A stretch of DNA of 64,000 nt. It comes from Thiopseudomonas alkaliphila (GTDB taxonomy: Bacteria; Pseudomonadota; Gammaproteobacteria; Pseudomonadales; Pseudomonadaceae). The translations under genes were made by a program, and so were the position numbers. Every line of letters begins with the position of its first letter. Position 1 is the first letter of the stretch. This document shows, piece after piece, positions 35,959 through 45,656 of this stretch. The stretch is from contig NZ_CP012358.1 of the NCBI RefSeq assembly GCF_001267175.1, positions 2,231,001 to 2,295,000 of the forward strand, in the 5' to 3' direction. The notes below the pieces were generated by a model. The model searched no databases, had not been told where the DNA came from, and saw only the letters and a list, made by a program, of their open reading frames with translations.

Positions 35959-38900
35959 TCTCTCCGAGTGGTCGCTCAATAATCGCCCATTAATTTTATT
36001 TTTAATGATTATGCTGGGGTTGGCCGGTTTTTTTTCCTATAGCCAGCTTGGGCAAAGTGAAGATCCGCCGTTTACGTTTAAAGCCATGGTAATTCAAACC
36101 CTCTGGCCAGGTGCGACGGCGGAAGAAGTTTCACAGCAAGTAACGGAGCGGATTGAAAAGAAGCTGATGGAAACGGGGGAGTTCGAGCGAATTGTCTCGT
36201 TCTCGCGGCCAGGTGAATCCCAGGTAACTTTTCTGGCCAGTGATGATTTTAAATCTAAAGACATTCCTGAGTTGTGGTATCAGTTGCGTAAGAAAATCGG
36301 TGACATTCAATACAGCTTACCGCAAGGCATCATAGGCCCTTTTTTCAATGATGAGTTTGGGACTACGTTTGGCAATATCTACACCTTAACCGGCGACGGC
36401 TTTGATTACGCGACGTTGAAAGACTATGCCGATCGTTTACAGCTGCAACTACAGCGAGTTAAAAATGTGGGTAAGGTCGAGATCTTGGGCTTGCAAGAAG
36501 AGCGGATTTGGGTCGAAATCTCCAATACACGCTTAGCCACCATGGGTGTGCCTTGGCAAACGGTCCAGCAAGCGCTAGAAGAGCAAAATACCGTTACTGC
36601 GACAGGTTTTTTTGAAACTGCCAGTGATCGGGTGCAAATTCGGGTTAGCGGTCAGTTTGAAAATCTTGAACAAATTCGCGCTTTTCCGATTCGTGCGGGA
36701 GATCAAACCTTTCGTTTAGGTGATATCGCCACGGTATACCGCGGCTTCCAAGATCCCGCCGCACCTAAGGTGCGCTACCAGGGACAAGAGGCCTTAGCGA
36801 TTGCAGTGGCGATGCGCGAGGGCGGCGATATTTTAGTCTTAGGCAAAGCCTTAGAGCAGGAGTTTGCGCGGCTTGAGCAAACCTTGCCCATTGGTATGAC
36901 CTTAACTAAGGTCTCCGATCAGCCCGCAGCGGTTAAAACCAGTGTTGGTGAATTTGTTCAGGTACTGATTGAAGCTCTAGCGATTGTTTTGCTGGTGAGT
37001 TTTTTCTCACTGGGTTTTCGTACTGGCTTAGTCGTGGCGATTTCGATTCCGATTGTATTAGCCATGACCTTTACGGTGATGCATTACCTTAACATTGGGC
37101 TGCACAAAATCTCTTTAGGCTCTTTGGTATTGGCATTGGGCTTAATGGTTGATGATGCCATTATTGCCGTGGAAATGATGGCGATTAAAATGGAGCAAGG
37201 TTATAACCGGATCAAAGCGGCGAGCTTTGCTTGGACCAGTACCGCCTTTCCGATGCTGACCGGTACCTTAATTACTGCCGCCGGATTTTTACCGATTGCC
37301 ACGGCTGCTTCTAGCGTGGGGGAATATACCCGCTCGATTTTCCAGGTAGTGGGTATTTCTTTGGTGGTGTCTTGGATTGCTGCGGTTATGTTTGTGCCGT
37401 ATTTAGGGTATTACCTGTTACCAGATAATAAGCATCAGCAAGCCGCAGAAGCTCATGATCCCTATGACACACGCTTTTATCGTGCTGTTCGAGCGTTGGT
37501 TAATTGGTGTGTTGGCCATCGCTGGCTAGTGATTGGCGTGACCTTATTAGTCTTTAGCGGGGCAGTGGCTTTATTTAAGTTTGTACCGAAGCAGTTTTTC
37601 CCAGAATCGACTCGTTTAGAGATGATGGTTGATTTAAAACTGACTGAAGGGGCGTCACTGAGCGCCACCGAGCAACAGGTGCAACGTCTAGAAAAGCTCT
37701 TAGCCGAGCGTCAGGATATTGATAATTATGTGGCTTATGTTGGCACCGGTGCGCCACGCTTCTATTTGCCATTGGATCAACAATTACCGGCTACCAGCTT
37801 TGCCCAGTTTGTGATTGTGAGTAAAAGTTTAGCAGCACGGGCTGAACTGCGAACTTGGCTGATTGAGCGTTTACATCAAGATTTTCCTGAAGTACGGGCT
37901 AGGGTCACGTTATTAGAAAATGGGCCACCGGTGGGCTATCCCGTGCAGTTTCGCGTCTCGGGTGAACATATTGAAGAGGTACGCGCCCAAGCACGTAAGG
38001 TGGCTGAGGTGGTGCGGAGCAATAGTCATGTATCCAATGTGCATCTCGATTGGGAAGAGCCAAGTAAGGTAGTTAAGTTAACCATTGATCAAGACCGTGC
38101 GCGGGCCTTGGGGGTGAGCACGGCTGGCGTGTCACGCTTTTTGCAAAGTGCTCTATCTGGGATTGCCGTGGCCCAGTACCGTGAAGGCGATGAGTTAATT
38201 CAAATTCAGCAGCGTGGAGTGTTGAGCGATCGCACCGATCTTGCTGGGCTGGGTAACTTGGCGATTCCGACGGAAAATGGCACCAGCATCAGTTTATCCC
38301 AGGTCGCCACCCTGAGTTACGGTTTTGAAGAGGGAGTCATCTGGCGCCGCAACCGTTTACCTACGGTAACAGTGCGCGGTGATATTTATGGCAGTGCGCA
38401 GGCAGTAGATGTGGTGCAACAAATTTTGCCGCAATTAGCCGCTGTCCGTGAGCAGCTACCTGCCGGCTATCTGTTAGAAACAGGAGGTACGGTAGAGGAT
38501 TCTAGTCGTGGCCAGAACTCAGTGGTGGTGGGTTTACCATTATTTTTAGTGGTGGTACTGAGTTTGTTGATGATCCAGCTACGCAGTTTTTCGCGCTCAG
38601 TGCTGGTATTTTTAACGGCACCCTTAGGCATGATTGGCGTCACGACGTTCTTGCTGCTCTTTGCCCAGCCCTTTGGCTTTGTAGCAATGTTGGGCACCAT
38701 CGCCTTATCGGGCATGATTATGCGTAACTCGGTCATTTTGGTCGATCAAATAGAGCATGATATTGCTGCAGGGCATGGGCGCTGGCAGGCCATTGTCGAT
38801 GCTACGGTGCGTCGCTTCCGACCCATAGTGCTGACTGCGATGGCTGCGGTGCTGGCGATGATTCCTTTGTCGCGCAGCGTATTTTTTGGTCCGATGGCTG

Positions 38901-39025
38901 TGGCTATCATGGGCGGCTTGGTATTTGCCACCGCGCTGACGTTATTATTCTTGCCGGCCCTTTACGCCGCTTGGTTTAAAGTCACAGCCGATGAGGATAA
39001 ACCCAGTCCAGAGGCTACTGCTTAG
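35948..39025 (+). CDS. RND-family efflux transporter, inner-membrane pump
   Basis: A 1025-residue pump with the RND layout: TM1, a large periplasmic loop, TM2-6, TM7, a second loop and TM8-12. The proton-relay aspartates D402 and D403 are in ALGLMVDDAIIAVEMM (TM4). It begins LSEWSLNNRPLILFLMIM and has QSEDPPFTFKAMVIQTLWPGA, which groups it with the HAE-1-like but divergent YegN/VexF-type pumps rather than MexB. It is translationally coupled to the adaptor. A local regulator gene is absent, so control is unknown. Confidence 0.93.
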   Translation: MRFNLSEWSLNNRPLILFLMIMLGLAGFFSYSQLGQSEDPPFTFKAMVIQTLWPGATAEEVSQQVTERIEKKLMETGEFERIVSFSRPGESQVTFLASDDFKSKDIPELWYQLRKKIGDIQYSLPQGIIGPFFNDEFGTTFGNIYTLTGDGFDYATLKDYADRLQLQLQRVKNVGKVEILGLQEERIWVEISNTRLATMGVPWQTVQQALEEQNTVTATGFFETASDRVQIRVSGQFENLEQIRAFPIRAGDQTFRLGDIATVYRGFQDPAAPKVRYQGQEALAIAVAMREGGDILVLGKALEQEFARLEQTLPIGMTLTKVSDQPAAVKTSVGEFVQVLIEALAIVLLVSFFSLGFRTGLVVAISIPIVLAMTFTVMHYLNIGLHKISLGSLVLALGLMVDDAIIAVEMMAIKMEQGYNRIKAASFAWTSTAFPMLTGTLITAAGFLPIATAASSVGEYTRSIFQVVGISLVVSWIAAVMFVPYLGYYLLPDNKHQQAAEAHDPYDTRFYRAVRALVNWCVGHRWLVIGVTLLVFSGAVALFKFVPKQFFPESTRLEMMVDLKLTEGASLSATEQQVQRLEKLLAERQDIDNYVAYVGTGAPRFYLPLDQQLPATSFAQFVIVSKSLAARAELRTWLIERLHQDFPEVRARVTLLENGPPVGYPVQFRVSGEHIEEVRAQARKVAEVVRSNSHVSNVHLDWEEPSKVVKLTIDQDRARALGVSTAGVSRFLQSALSGIAVAQYREGDELIQIQQRGVLSDRTDLAGLGNLAIPTENGTSISLSQVATLSYGFEEGVIWRRNRLPTVTVRGDIYGSAQAVDVVQQILPQLAAVREQLPAGYLLETGGTVEDSSRGQNSVVVGLPLFLVVVLSLLMIQLRSFSRSVLVFLTAPLGMIGVTTFLLLFAQPFGFVAMLGTIALSGMIMRNSVILVDQIEHDIAAGHGRWQAIVDATVRRFRPIVLTAMAAVLAMIPLSRSVFFGPMAVAIMGGLVFATALTLLFLPALYAAWFKVTADEDKPSPEATA

Positions 39026-39061
39026 CCCGCCAGTGCACTAGACAGTGTGCTTGAGTAAGGA

Positions 39062-40627
39062 TTACTGAGGATACAGTGGCGGTAAATTATGTTGGCTAGC
39101 GTCGCTGCTTTGTTGTTGGTTTTGCAGGGCCAACAACACCTTAAGTAAGGCTGTTCCCTGCCATTCGCCGGCTTCTGGGCTATATAAGCAGCGATTGAGA
39201 TCATCAAGGGCGCTGGCCAATTCAGGAAAGCGTTGACTGAGCTCATGCAGGGTTTCTGGATGAAAGGTAATCCACTGATCTAATGCTTGTCGTGCTTGCT
39301 GCGGCTGATGGTTTTCACAGGCGCGCAGCACGGCTTTAAAGGCACTTTCACTTTCGGTGTGGACGGTGTGCATAATCACTGCTGGTTGCCTACGGGCACG
39401 GCGCCAGAGATAAAAGTTTACAGCGGCCAGGATTAAGCTAAATCCGCTGAATAGCTGCCAGAATAGCAGCCAATTCAGCGAGTTATCAGTGATAGGAGCG
39501 GCTTTAGTGTTGGGTAAGGGCGCATTCAACGGGCGCTGGCTAACATTCACTGCTAATGGCGGGAGTTGGGTGCGCATTACCTGTTGTGTTTCAGTGTTCC
39601 ACCAAGTGATGGCCGGCGTGGGAATGCTAAATTGTCCCTGTGGATTGATCACGAGTGCCGCGCGTAAACGTTTTTCACTGATTAAGCCTTGGGGTTGTTT
39701 ATGCTCGAGGGTTTGTGGTGGCTCTGGATAGAGGTTAAAGCCTTCAGGGAGATTCATCGATAGATTTGGCAGTAAGCTACTGGGTAGTCCTTCTGCGGTA
39801 AATTTGACTTGATAGGTAAGTGGACTGCCTTGCAGCACATTACCGTTATCGGGCAGTACCTGATGCTCAATCTCTAGTTTACGTGCTGGAATCCAAGGCG
39901 CGTCGCTGGGGTACTCGTTAGGAATAGGCAGCACTTGCAAGAGCAGGGGCTGTGAACTGGTCTCAATCCGTGTCGGTTGCTCACCGGCAGTCGTAGCGGA
40001 AAAAGACAGTGCTGGGATTTCCAGCAAACCTGTTTGCTGAGGAAAAATGGCGTAATTTAGTTCAATCACACCAAAGCGTTGCTGATCTTGATTGACTTGG
40101 TACACCTTGGGCGGCCCAAGAGCCTCTACTCGTGCGCTACTGAGCTGTAAGGGGCTAAGTGTGGCATCTGGAAACAAGGGCATACGATGTAACAGGCGTA
40201 CAGTTAAGCGGGCTTGGGCTTGTAGATACACGGTAGAACGTTCGAGCTGTGCTTGTAGCAGGAGCGGACGGTCTAACTGGGGCAGTGGTTGGTTGTTAAC
40301 AACCTCAAGGGTGAGTGGCCTTGAGCTATAAGCACCGAGGGTTAATGCTGGAATAGCCAGTTGGCCTATACGTTTAGGTCTTAGTTGCAGACGCCATTGT
40401 TGTTTAGGGCTTGTTTGTTGCTGAGTTGAAAGTAGTTCAAAGTCCTGCTGTAGGCTGGAGAAATCTGGCTGAAAAACCTGCTCAGGGCCTTGATAGCTGA
40501 GCGTTAACTCAACTTGTTCACCCAGAATCAGTCGTTGTTTATCTAGATTGACTTCAAGCTCGGCGGCGCTAACTAACTGACTGAAAAGTATAGACAAGGT
40601 GATCAGTAAAGCAGATAAACGAGACAT
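39062..40627 (-). CDS. batD: BatD-like protein (oxygen tolerance family)
   Basis: A 521-residue envelope protein with a signal peptide (LLITLSILFSQLVSA), several beta-sandwich repeats typical of BatD (ELEVNLDKQRLILGEQVELTLSY at the start of the first), one transmembrane helix near residue 393 (LLFWQLFSGFSLILAAVNFYLW) and a cytoplasmic tail. It is the last gene of the moxR-DUF58-DUF4381-batA-batB-batD operon. The family was named for aerotolerance in Bacteroides; in gammaproteobacteria the role is envelope stress or assembly, not well defined. Confidence 0.85.
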   Translation of the reverse strand: MSRLSALLITLSILFSQLVSAAELEVNLDKQRLILGEQVELTLSYQGPEQVFQPDFSSLQQDFELLSTQQQTSPKQQWRLQLRPKRIGQLAIPALTLGAYSSRPLTLEVVNNQPLPQLDRPLLLQAQLERSTVYLQAQARLTVRLLHRMPLFPDATLSPLQLSSARVEALGPPKVYQVNQDQQRFGVIELNYAIFPQQTGLLEIPALSFSATTAGEQPTRIETSSQPLLLQVLPIPNEYPSDAPWIPARKLEIEHQVLPDNGNVLQGSPLTYQVKFTAEGLPSSLLPNLSMNLPEGFNLYPEPPQTLEHKQPQGLISEKRLRAALVINPQGQFSIPTPAITWWNTETQQVMRTQLPPLAVNVSQRPLNAPLPNTKAAPITDNSLNWLLFWQLFSGFSLILAAVNFYLWRRARRQPAVIMHTVHTESESAFKAVLRACENHQPQQARQALDQWITFHPETLHELSQRFPELASALDDLNRCLYSPEAGEWQGTALLKVLLALQNQQQSSDASQHNLPPLYPQ

Positions 40628-42193
40628 TTAGCGAGCTTCCTCAGATTGCAGTTCTAGCCGAAATTTCTTTTTTAATAGGGCGCTGGGATTATCTGGAATT
40701 TGTTCCAGCCATAGCTCTAAGGCAAAGGCTGACAGTTCAGTGGTGAGCGGTGTCTGCAGGCCCTTAACTGACGCGTTTTCGGCAGTCTGCTGGCTAAAAG
40801 GTAGTTGCTCTACAGCAATGTTTTCCACAGCAGTAGGTGCTTCTACAGCAGGTTTTGGCTTCGCTGGGGAGGGGTTTAGTTGGGCAATGGCTTGCTCGGT
40901 GAGTTGTAAGTTATGGCGTGCGGCGCTTAAGTCGGGTTGACGCTCTAAGGCCTTAGCAAAGGCTGCAGCAGCGGCTTCAAGTTCTCCGGCCATAAATAGC
41001 GCCAATCCTTGGTTATACATATCTTCAGCCAAACTGCCTGCAGCAAACAACTCTGCGGCCAGTAGATATTGGCCGGCCTGAAAGTGCGCCACCGCTTTCC
41101 AACGGCGGTCAACAAATAACTCGGCCGCTTGTGCTGGGTCTGACTCAAGCAAGCGATAGGCCTGCTGATCGGCTCGTAGCCAGAGTTGTTCTGGGTAACT
41201 GGCTTCACTGTGAGGAAGGTCAATCCATAGTAACAGCACCAGCAGCCAGCCTTGGCGAGCACCCAGAGCGATTAATAAGACAATACAGAGCAATAGCCAA
41301 CTAATCACCGGCAGTGGTTGTGGCTGTAGTTTCTGTTGACTGGCTTGCTTAGCTAATTGCTCAAATAGTAAGGGTAGTTGTTGTAAGTATATCAGTTGTA
41401 CGGACGGCTGCTTGGCTAGTGTTTGTAGGGAGGCAAGTTGTAACTTAGCCAGTAATATTTGATCTTCGGCATCGCGTGCCAGTTGCCCGTCTTTTAGGTA
41501 GGGAGAGCCTTGTTCGGTGCCGATCGGTACTAGATACAGTGGATTGGCTTGAATGTCTAGCCGTTGGATAATGGCTTGCTGCTCGGCAGCAGTGAGTCGG
41601 TCGGTAAAGAGAATAATGGGATTGTGTGGCGTCTTGCTCAGTAGTTGTTGAGCTGCGGCAACGCCTAAATCAGCCTGTTGTCCGGCTTTGGGCATAATGC
41701 TTGGGCTAAGGCTGCGTAGCAGGTGGCGGCTGAGGGTGAGGTCTTGCGTGGGGGGCAATAGAACATGAGCGCTACCGGCGTACACCACCCAGCCTAAACT
41801 GATCGAGGACTGGGGCAGTTGTTGAATCAGCTGTTCCCGCAAATACTGTAAGCGATTGGGACTCCAGTCGGTGGCCAGCATGGCATCTGAAAGCGGAAAT
41901 ACCATGACTGCCGGAAACTCTTCGGCGGCATCACTGGCAATTACCCGATAGGGACCGGCTAACGCAATACAGGTCAGACTTAAAGTAAGGCTAATCAGCA
42001 GCCATTTGATTTTTTCATTGGCGTGCTTGGGTTGGGTCAATAATGCTTTATGTAAAGCGCTAGGCAGTTTCTTTTGCCAGTGACTGGGGGTACGTGGTTG
42101 GCGAGCAATCCAGACAATTGCTGCTAATAAGAGCGGCAAGAGTATCAGCCAGAGCGGTCTAACCCAGATAATCCCCACTGTTTCTAAATTCAT
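40628..42193 (-). CDS. batB: BatB/BatC-like fusion: von Willebrand A domain plus TPR
   Basis: A 521-residue protein. Two N-terminal transmembrane segments (about 14-30 and 63-80) precede a VWA domain (about 95-275). A transmembrane helix near 300 is followed by a TPR region (about 355-420, FMAGELEAAAAAFAKALERQPDLSAARHNL) and a Q/P-rich tail. The usual VWA metal motif DxSxS is replaced by FPLSDAM (99-105), so metal binding is probably lost. It overlaps batA by 4 bases and abuts batD, so the operon is tightly coupled. Confidence 0.85.
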   Translation of the reverse strand: MNLETVGIIWVRPLWLILLPLLLAAIVWIARQPRTPSHWQKKLPSALHKALLTQPKHANEKIKWLLISLTLSLTCIALAGPYRVIASDAAEEFPAVMVFPLSDAMLATDWSPNRLQYLREQLIQQLPQSSISLGWVVYAGSAHVLLPPTQDLTLSRHLLRSLSPSIMPKAGQQADLGVAAAQQLLSKTPHNPIILFTDRLTAAEQQAIIQRLDIQANPLYLVPIGTEQGSPYLKDGQLARDAEDQILLAKLQLASLQTLAKQPSVQLIYLQQLPLLFEQLAKQASQQKLQPQPLPVISWLLLCIVLLIALGARQGWLLVLLLWIDLPHSEASYPEQLWLRADQQAYRLLESDPAQAAELFVDRRWKAVAHFQAGQYLLAAELFAAGSLAEDMYNQGLALFMAGELEAAAAAFAKALERQPDLSAARHNLQLTEQAIAQLNPSPAKPKPAVEAPTAVENIAVEQLPFSQQTAENASVKGLQTPLTTELSAFALELWLEQIPDNPSALLKKKFRLELQSEEAR

Positions 42194-43167
42194 GTTGCTG
42201 ACCTCTTACGGGTGATAGGCCAGCTGTGCCGCCAATAACGACGGGAATAAAATCCAATAAATAACACCAAACCCAGGCTCAACGGCCAGTGATATAAGGG
42301 TTGTGCCTGATACCACGAGCGATTTAGGCTCGTAGGGATAAGTTGTTCAAGGGCATCTAGTAGGTGATCAAGGGAGGTTTGATCCTGCAAGTGAAAAAAC
42401 TGTCCTTGGGTGCTTTGCGCCAATTGCTCTAGGGCAGCAAGGTGCGCATTCGCAGCAGGCTGTTCTGCATTATTGCCAACCGCAATGGCATAAATTTTAA
42501 TACCGGCTAAAGCTGCTAGCTGCGCTGCAGCTTGGGGAGCCATGACGCCAGTGGTGTTTTCTCCATCACTGATCAATAACAGCGTTTTTTCCGAGTCAAA
42601 TTCGCGTAAGGTTTTAATCGATAAACCAATGGCATCGCCAATGGCAGTTTGCTCGCCGGCTAAACCTATTTGAGCCTCTAGTAGCCAGCGTTGTAAAGCA
42701 TGATGTTCTAAGGTGAGTGGGGCATATAAAAAAGCTTGGTCAGCAAAAAACACCAAGCCAAAGCGATCACGTGGTCGCTGAGCAATTAATTGCTTAATAA
42801 GTTGCTGTACTAAAGCTAAGCGTGTGACTGCTGTTTGCTCTAGCTCTACATCAACGATCTCCATTGAGCTAGATAAATCAATGGCGAGTAACAGATCACG
42901 TCCGGAAAAAGGCAGAGTTTGCGGTTGTTGTTTTAGTTGCGGCTGAGCGGCAGCAGTCAAAAAACAGAGCCACAGTAGGCTATAAAACAACCCACGTTTA
43001 AGGGTGGCGGGGCTAAATTTGTTGGGTTTCTGAGCTAAGGCTTGTAAGTTAGCCAGCCAAGGAACCTGTAGATAGTGAGTCGCCCTAGGGGCACTGGGTA
43101 AGAGCCAGTAGCAGAGTAAGGGCAGAGGTAATAATAGCCATACCCATGGCCAAGCAAACTCAAACAT
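42190..43167 (-). CDS. batA: BatA-like von Willebrand A domain protein
   Basis: A 325-residue membrane protein: two N-terminal transmembrane segments, then a VWA domain with an intact MIDAS (AIDLSSSMEIVD, D97, S99, S101; TAIGDAIGL; LLISDGENTTG), then a C-terminal transmembrane helix (LYHWPLSLGLVLFIGFY). VWA proteins with MoxR ATPases form metal-dependent chaperone-like systems. Start and stop overlap the neighbours (8 and 4 bases). Confidence 0.9.
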   Translation of the reverse strand: MFEFAWPWVWLLLPLPLLCYWLLPSAPRATHYLQVPWLANLQALAQKPNKFSPATLKRGLFYSLLWLCFLTAAAQPQLKQQPQTLPFSGRDLLLAIDLSSSMEIVDVELEQTAVTRLALVQQLIKQLIAQRPRDRFGLVFFADQAFLYAPLTLEHHALQRWLLEAQIGLAGEQTAIGDAIGLSIKTLREFDSEKTLLLISDGENTTGVMAPQAAAQLAALAGIKIYAIAVGNNAEQPAANAHLAALEQLAQSTQGQFFHLQDQTSLDHLLDALEQLIPTSLNRSWYQAQPLYHWPLSLGLVLFIGFYSRRYWRHSWPITRKRSAT

Positions 43168-43666
43168 GCTTATTAATCCAGTGGGTCACTGACTGATACA
43201 AAGCCTGCTGCGCGGTGAGTGACAGCTGACAATTGGCTTTATAGGGCCCCTCTACCAGAATCATCCAGCGCGTCAGCCCTGCTGAAGGGCAGCGACTATC
43301 TAAGAAAGCCAGCCATTCACGACCGGTTAACGTGTGCGGCTGTTGTTCTGCATAGCGGGTCATGGCCACTCGCTTCAGTAATTGATTCAGTTGTTGTAAC
43401 CATTGGGCGGTGGATAAGTTAGCCACCGGCGGGGCCAGTAATTGCAGTTGCTGCAAGGTGCTTAGCTTAAGGCTGTGTTGGGCATCGATGACTGTTGCTG
43501 TAGTAGGTTTTCTTTGTTGTTGACGCTGATAGAACGTATAACTAGCAACCAGCAGGCTAGCGAATAATAAACCTAATAACCACCAGCCAATGGCTAACGG
43601 CCAATAGCTGATGGGTTCTGGCAGTATTAAGGGGGCTAGGCCTTGGGGCAAAGTAACGTTGGTCAT
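43160..43666 (-). CDS. DUF4381 membrane protein
   Basis: A 168-residue protein with one transmembrane helix near the N terminus (about 22-45, LAIGWWLLGLLFASLLVASYTFY). A cytoplasmic helical domain follows, with LLKRVAMTRYAEQQPHTLTGREWLAFLD, the DUF4381 signature. It sits between the DUF58 and batA genes, where DUF4381 is found in Pseudomonas Bat operons. It probably helps assemble the VWA/MoxR complex; inference only. Confidence 0.85.
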   Translation of the reverse strand: MTNVTLPQGLAPLILPEPISYWPLAIGWWLLGLLFASLLVASYTFYQRQQQRKPTTATVIDAQHSLKLSTLQQLQLLAPPVANLSTAQWLQQLNQLLKRVAMTRYAEQQPHTLTGREWLAFLDSRCPSAGLTRWMILVEGPYKANCQLSLTAQQALYQSVTHWINKHV

Positions 43667-44595
43667 AAGCGAGCAGGTACGGTGCGGGCTAAAAAACGGG
43701 TCAATTGCGCAAGTACATCTTCAGCCGTATTAATTGGCAATAGCGGCGCGGCAGTCAAGACCGCTAGTTGCTGCCAGCGGGCTTGTTGTTGCAAATAATT
43801 GTCTTGCCAAGCCGCTTGCAGTGCACGTTGTTGCTCCAGGTCTAGCTGTAATGAGGTGGAACCTTGGCTGAGCGCTAGCAGTTCGACTTCAGGTAATTTC
43901 GCCTCAAGGGGATCGCTGAGAGGCAATAAAATTAGCTCATGCTTTTCGGCAAGGCGCAGCAATTGATAGTGGGCGGCTTGGCTGAGCGCTTGCTGATCAC
44001 AGATTAAAACCAGCGTACAGCTACCGAGCAATTGTGCCTGTAAGGCGAGTAATACCTGTTCTAAACTCAATTCGGCCGTTTGGGTTGCGGGTTTGAGTGC
44101 TTGATTAAAGCTGACAATTTGCTGCAGTAAATGCAATAAACCCGAGCGTTCACGGGTTGGCTTAGTCATTTGCCAGTGCTGATTATTAAATACTATGCCG
44201 CCGACCCGATCCTGATGTTGCATCGCTGACCAGCCAAATAAACTGGCTAAAATAGCGGCCTGGCTAGATTTTAAAAAGCAGGTAGAAGAAAAAAATAATT
44301 GTGGGCTTTGCTCTACTAGCAGAAATACGGGGCGCTCACGTTCTTCTTGAAACACGCGACTATGGGTTTCACCACTGCGTGCGGTTACGCGCCAATCAAT
44401 ACTGCGCACATCATCGCCAGCTTGATAACGACGCACTTGATCAAAGTCCATGCCGCGACCGCGTAAGCGCGTTTGATATTTACCGGAGGTATGGTTTTTG
44501 GGCCAATGTACGTTCAGTACATCCAGCTGGGTAACGGCATGTCGTGTAGCCAGTAAATCACTTAAGCTGATGTGGGCAGTGGCTTGGCTTAACAT
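43663..44595 (-). CDS. DUF58 domain protein
   Basis: About 310 residues from ATG 44595. The DUF58 core is KTRLRGRGMDFDQVRRYQAGDDVRSIDW-like (seen as GRGMDFDQVRRYQ, about 48-60, then DVRSIDWRVTARSGETHSR). A VWA-like fold follows without a clear metal motif. DUF58 proteins always accompany MoxR ATPases. The start codon is 1 base past the moxR stop; a start at 44619 would overlap moxR and is less likely. Confidence 0.88.
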   Translation of the reverse strand: MLSQATAHISLSDLLATRHAVTQLDVLNVHWPKNHTSGKYQTRLRGRGMDFDQVRRYQAGDDVRSIDWRVTARSGETHSRVFQEERERPVFLLVEQSPQLFFSSTCFLKSSQAAILASLFGWSAMQHQDRVGGIVFNNQHWQMTKPTRERSGLLHLLQQIVSFNQALKPATQTAELSLEQVLLALQAQLLGSCTLVLICDQQALSQAAHYQLLRLAEKHELILLPLSDPLEAKLPEVELLALSQGSTSLQLDLEQQRALQAAWQDNYLQQQARWQQLAVLTAAPLLPINTAEDVLAQLTRFLARTVPARL

Positions 44596-44596
44596 G

Positions 44597-45556
44597 TTAA
44601 ATAATCGGTACGATATCAATCAGGTGCTGTAATACGGCATCATGTTCAATACCCGTCGCCTCAGCTTCAAAGGACAGTAAGATACGATGCCTTAAGCAGT
44701 CGAACAGCACGGCCTGAATATCATCAGGACTGACAAAATCACGGCCGGCTAACCAGGCATGGGCCCGTGCGCAACGATCTAGGGCAATGGAGCCGCGGGG
44801 GCTGGCACCATAACGAATCCAACTGGCCAATTGCGCATCAAATTTAGCTGGGGTGCGAGTGGCAACCACTAGCTGCACTAAATACTCTTCCACCGCATCG
44901 GCCATATGCAATTGCAAAATTTCCTGGCGTGCAGCAAACACGGCCGCTTCATCTACGCGCTGTAAACTCGTTAGATTGGGCTCTAAAATTTCTTGGCGAG
45001 CTTGCTGTAAGATTTTTCGCTCGACGCTGACATCGGGAAAATCCAGCTGCACATGCATTAAAAAACGGTCTAGCTGAGCTTCGGGTAAAGGGTAAGTGCC
45101 TTCTTGCTCTAAGGGGTTTTGGGTGGCCATAACCAAAAATAATTCAGGCAAGGGATAGGTTTGGTTACCAATACTGACTTGACGTTCGGCCATCGCCTCT
45201 AAGAGTGCGGACTGTACTTTAGCTGGTGCACGGTTAATTTCATCGGCCAAAATCAGGTTATGAAATACCGGCCCTGGTTGAAACTCAAAGGCTTGGTTTT
45301 CTGGACGATAAATATCACTGCCGGTGATATCAGCAGGTAATAAATCAGGGGTGAACTGAATTCTTTGAAACTGGGTAGCTAAGCCTTTAGCTAATTCTTT
45401 AATTGAGCGAGTTTTTGCCAGGCCCGGTGCGCCTTCGACCAGTAAATGGCCATCGGCTAACAAGGCAATCAGCAGTCGATCAATTAACTGTTCTTGACCT
45501 AAAATTTGCTGCTGCAGGTGTTGGCGTAAACGAGTTAAGTCAGTGCGGTGGCCCAT
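44597..45556 (-). CDS. moxR: MoxR-family AAA+ ATPase
   Basis: A 319-residue AAA_3 ATPase: Walker A GAPGLAKTRS (about 38-47), Walker B NLILADEINRAPAKVQSALLEAM (AAA_3 signature), sensor 1 ATQNPLEQEGTYPLPEAQLDRF and the C-terminal lid with SPRGSIALDRCARAHA. Walker A has A in place of the usual second glycine, common in MoxR. It is the first gene of the six-gene Bat-type operon and is thought to remodel client proteins with the VWA partners. Confidence 0.94.
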   Translation of the reverse strand: MGHRTDLTRLRQHLQQQILGQEQLIDRLLIALLADGHLLVEGAPGLAKTRSIKELAKGLATQFQRIQFTPDLLPADITGSDIYRPENQAFEFQPGPVFHNLILADEINRAPAKVQSALLEAMAERQVSIGNQTYPLPELFLVMATQNPLEQEGTYPLPEAQLDRFLMHVQLDFPDVSVERKILQQARQEILEPNLTSLQRVDEAAVFAARQEILQLHMADAVEEYLVQLVVATRTPAKFDAQLASWIRYGASPRGSIALDRCARAHAWLAGRDFVSPDDIQAVLFDCLRHRILLSFEAEATGIEHDAVLQHLIDIVPII

Positions 45557-45656
45557 AGCATGTCATCACAGAATAAAAAGAGTATTTACTCTACTTGAGT
45601 TAGCGAAAAAAAGCTTTGAATTTGCACACAGTGGTAGGTACGTAAACTACTGTGGT

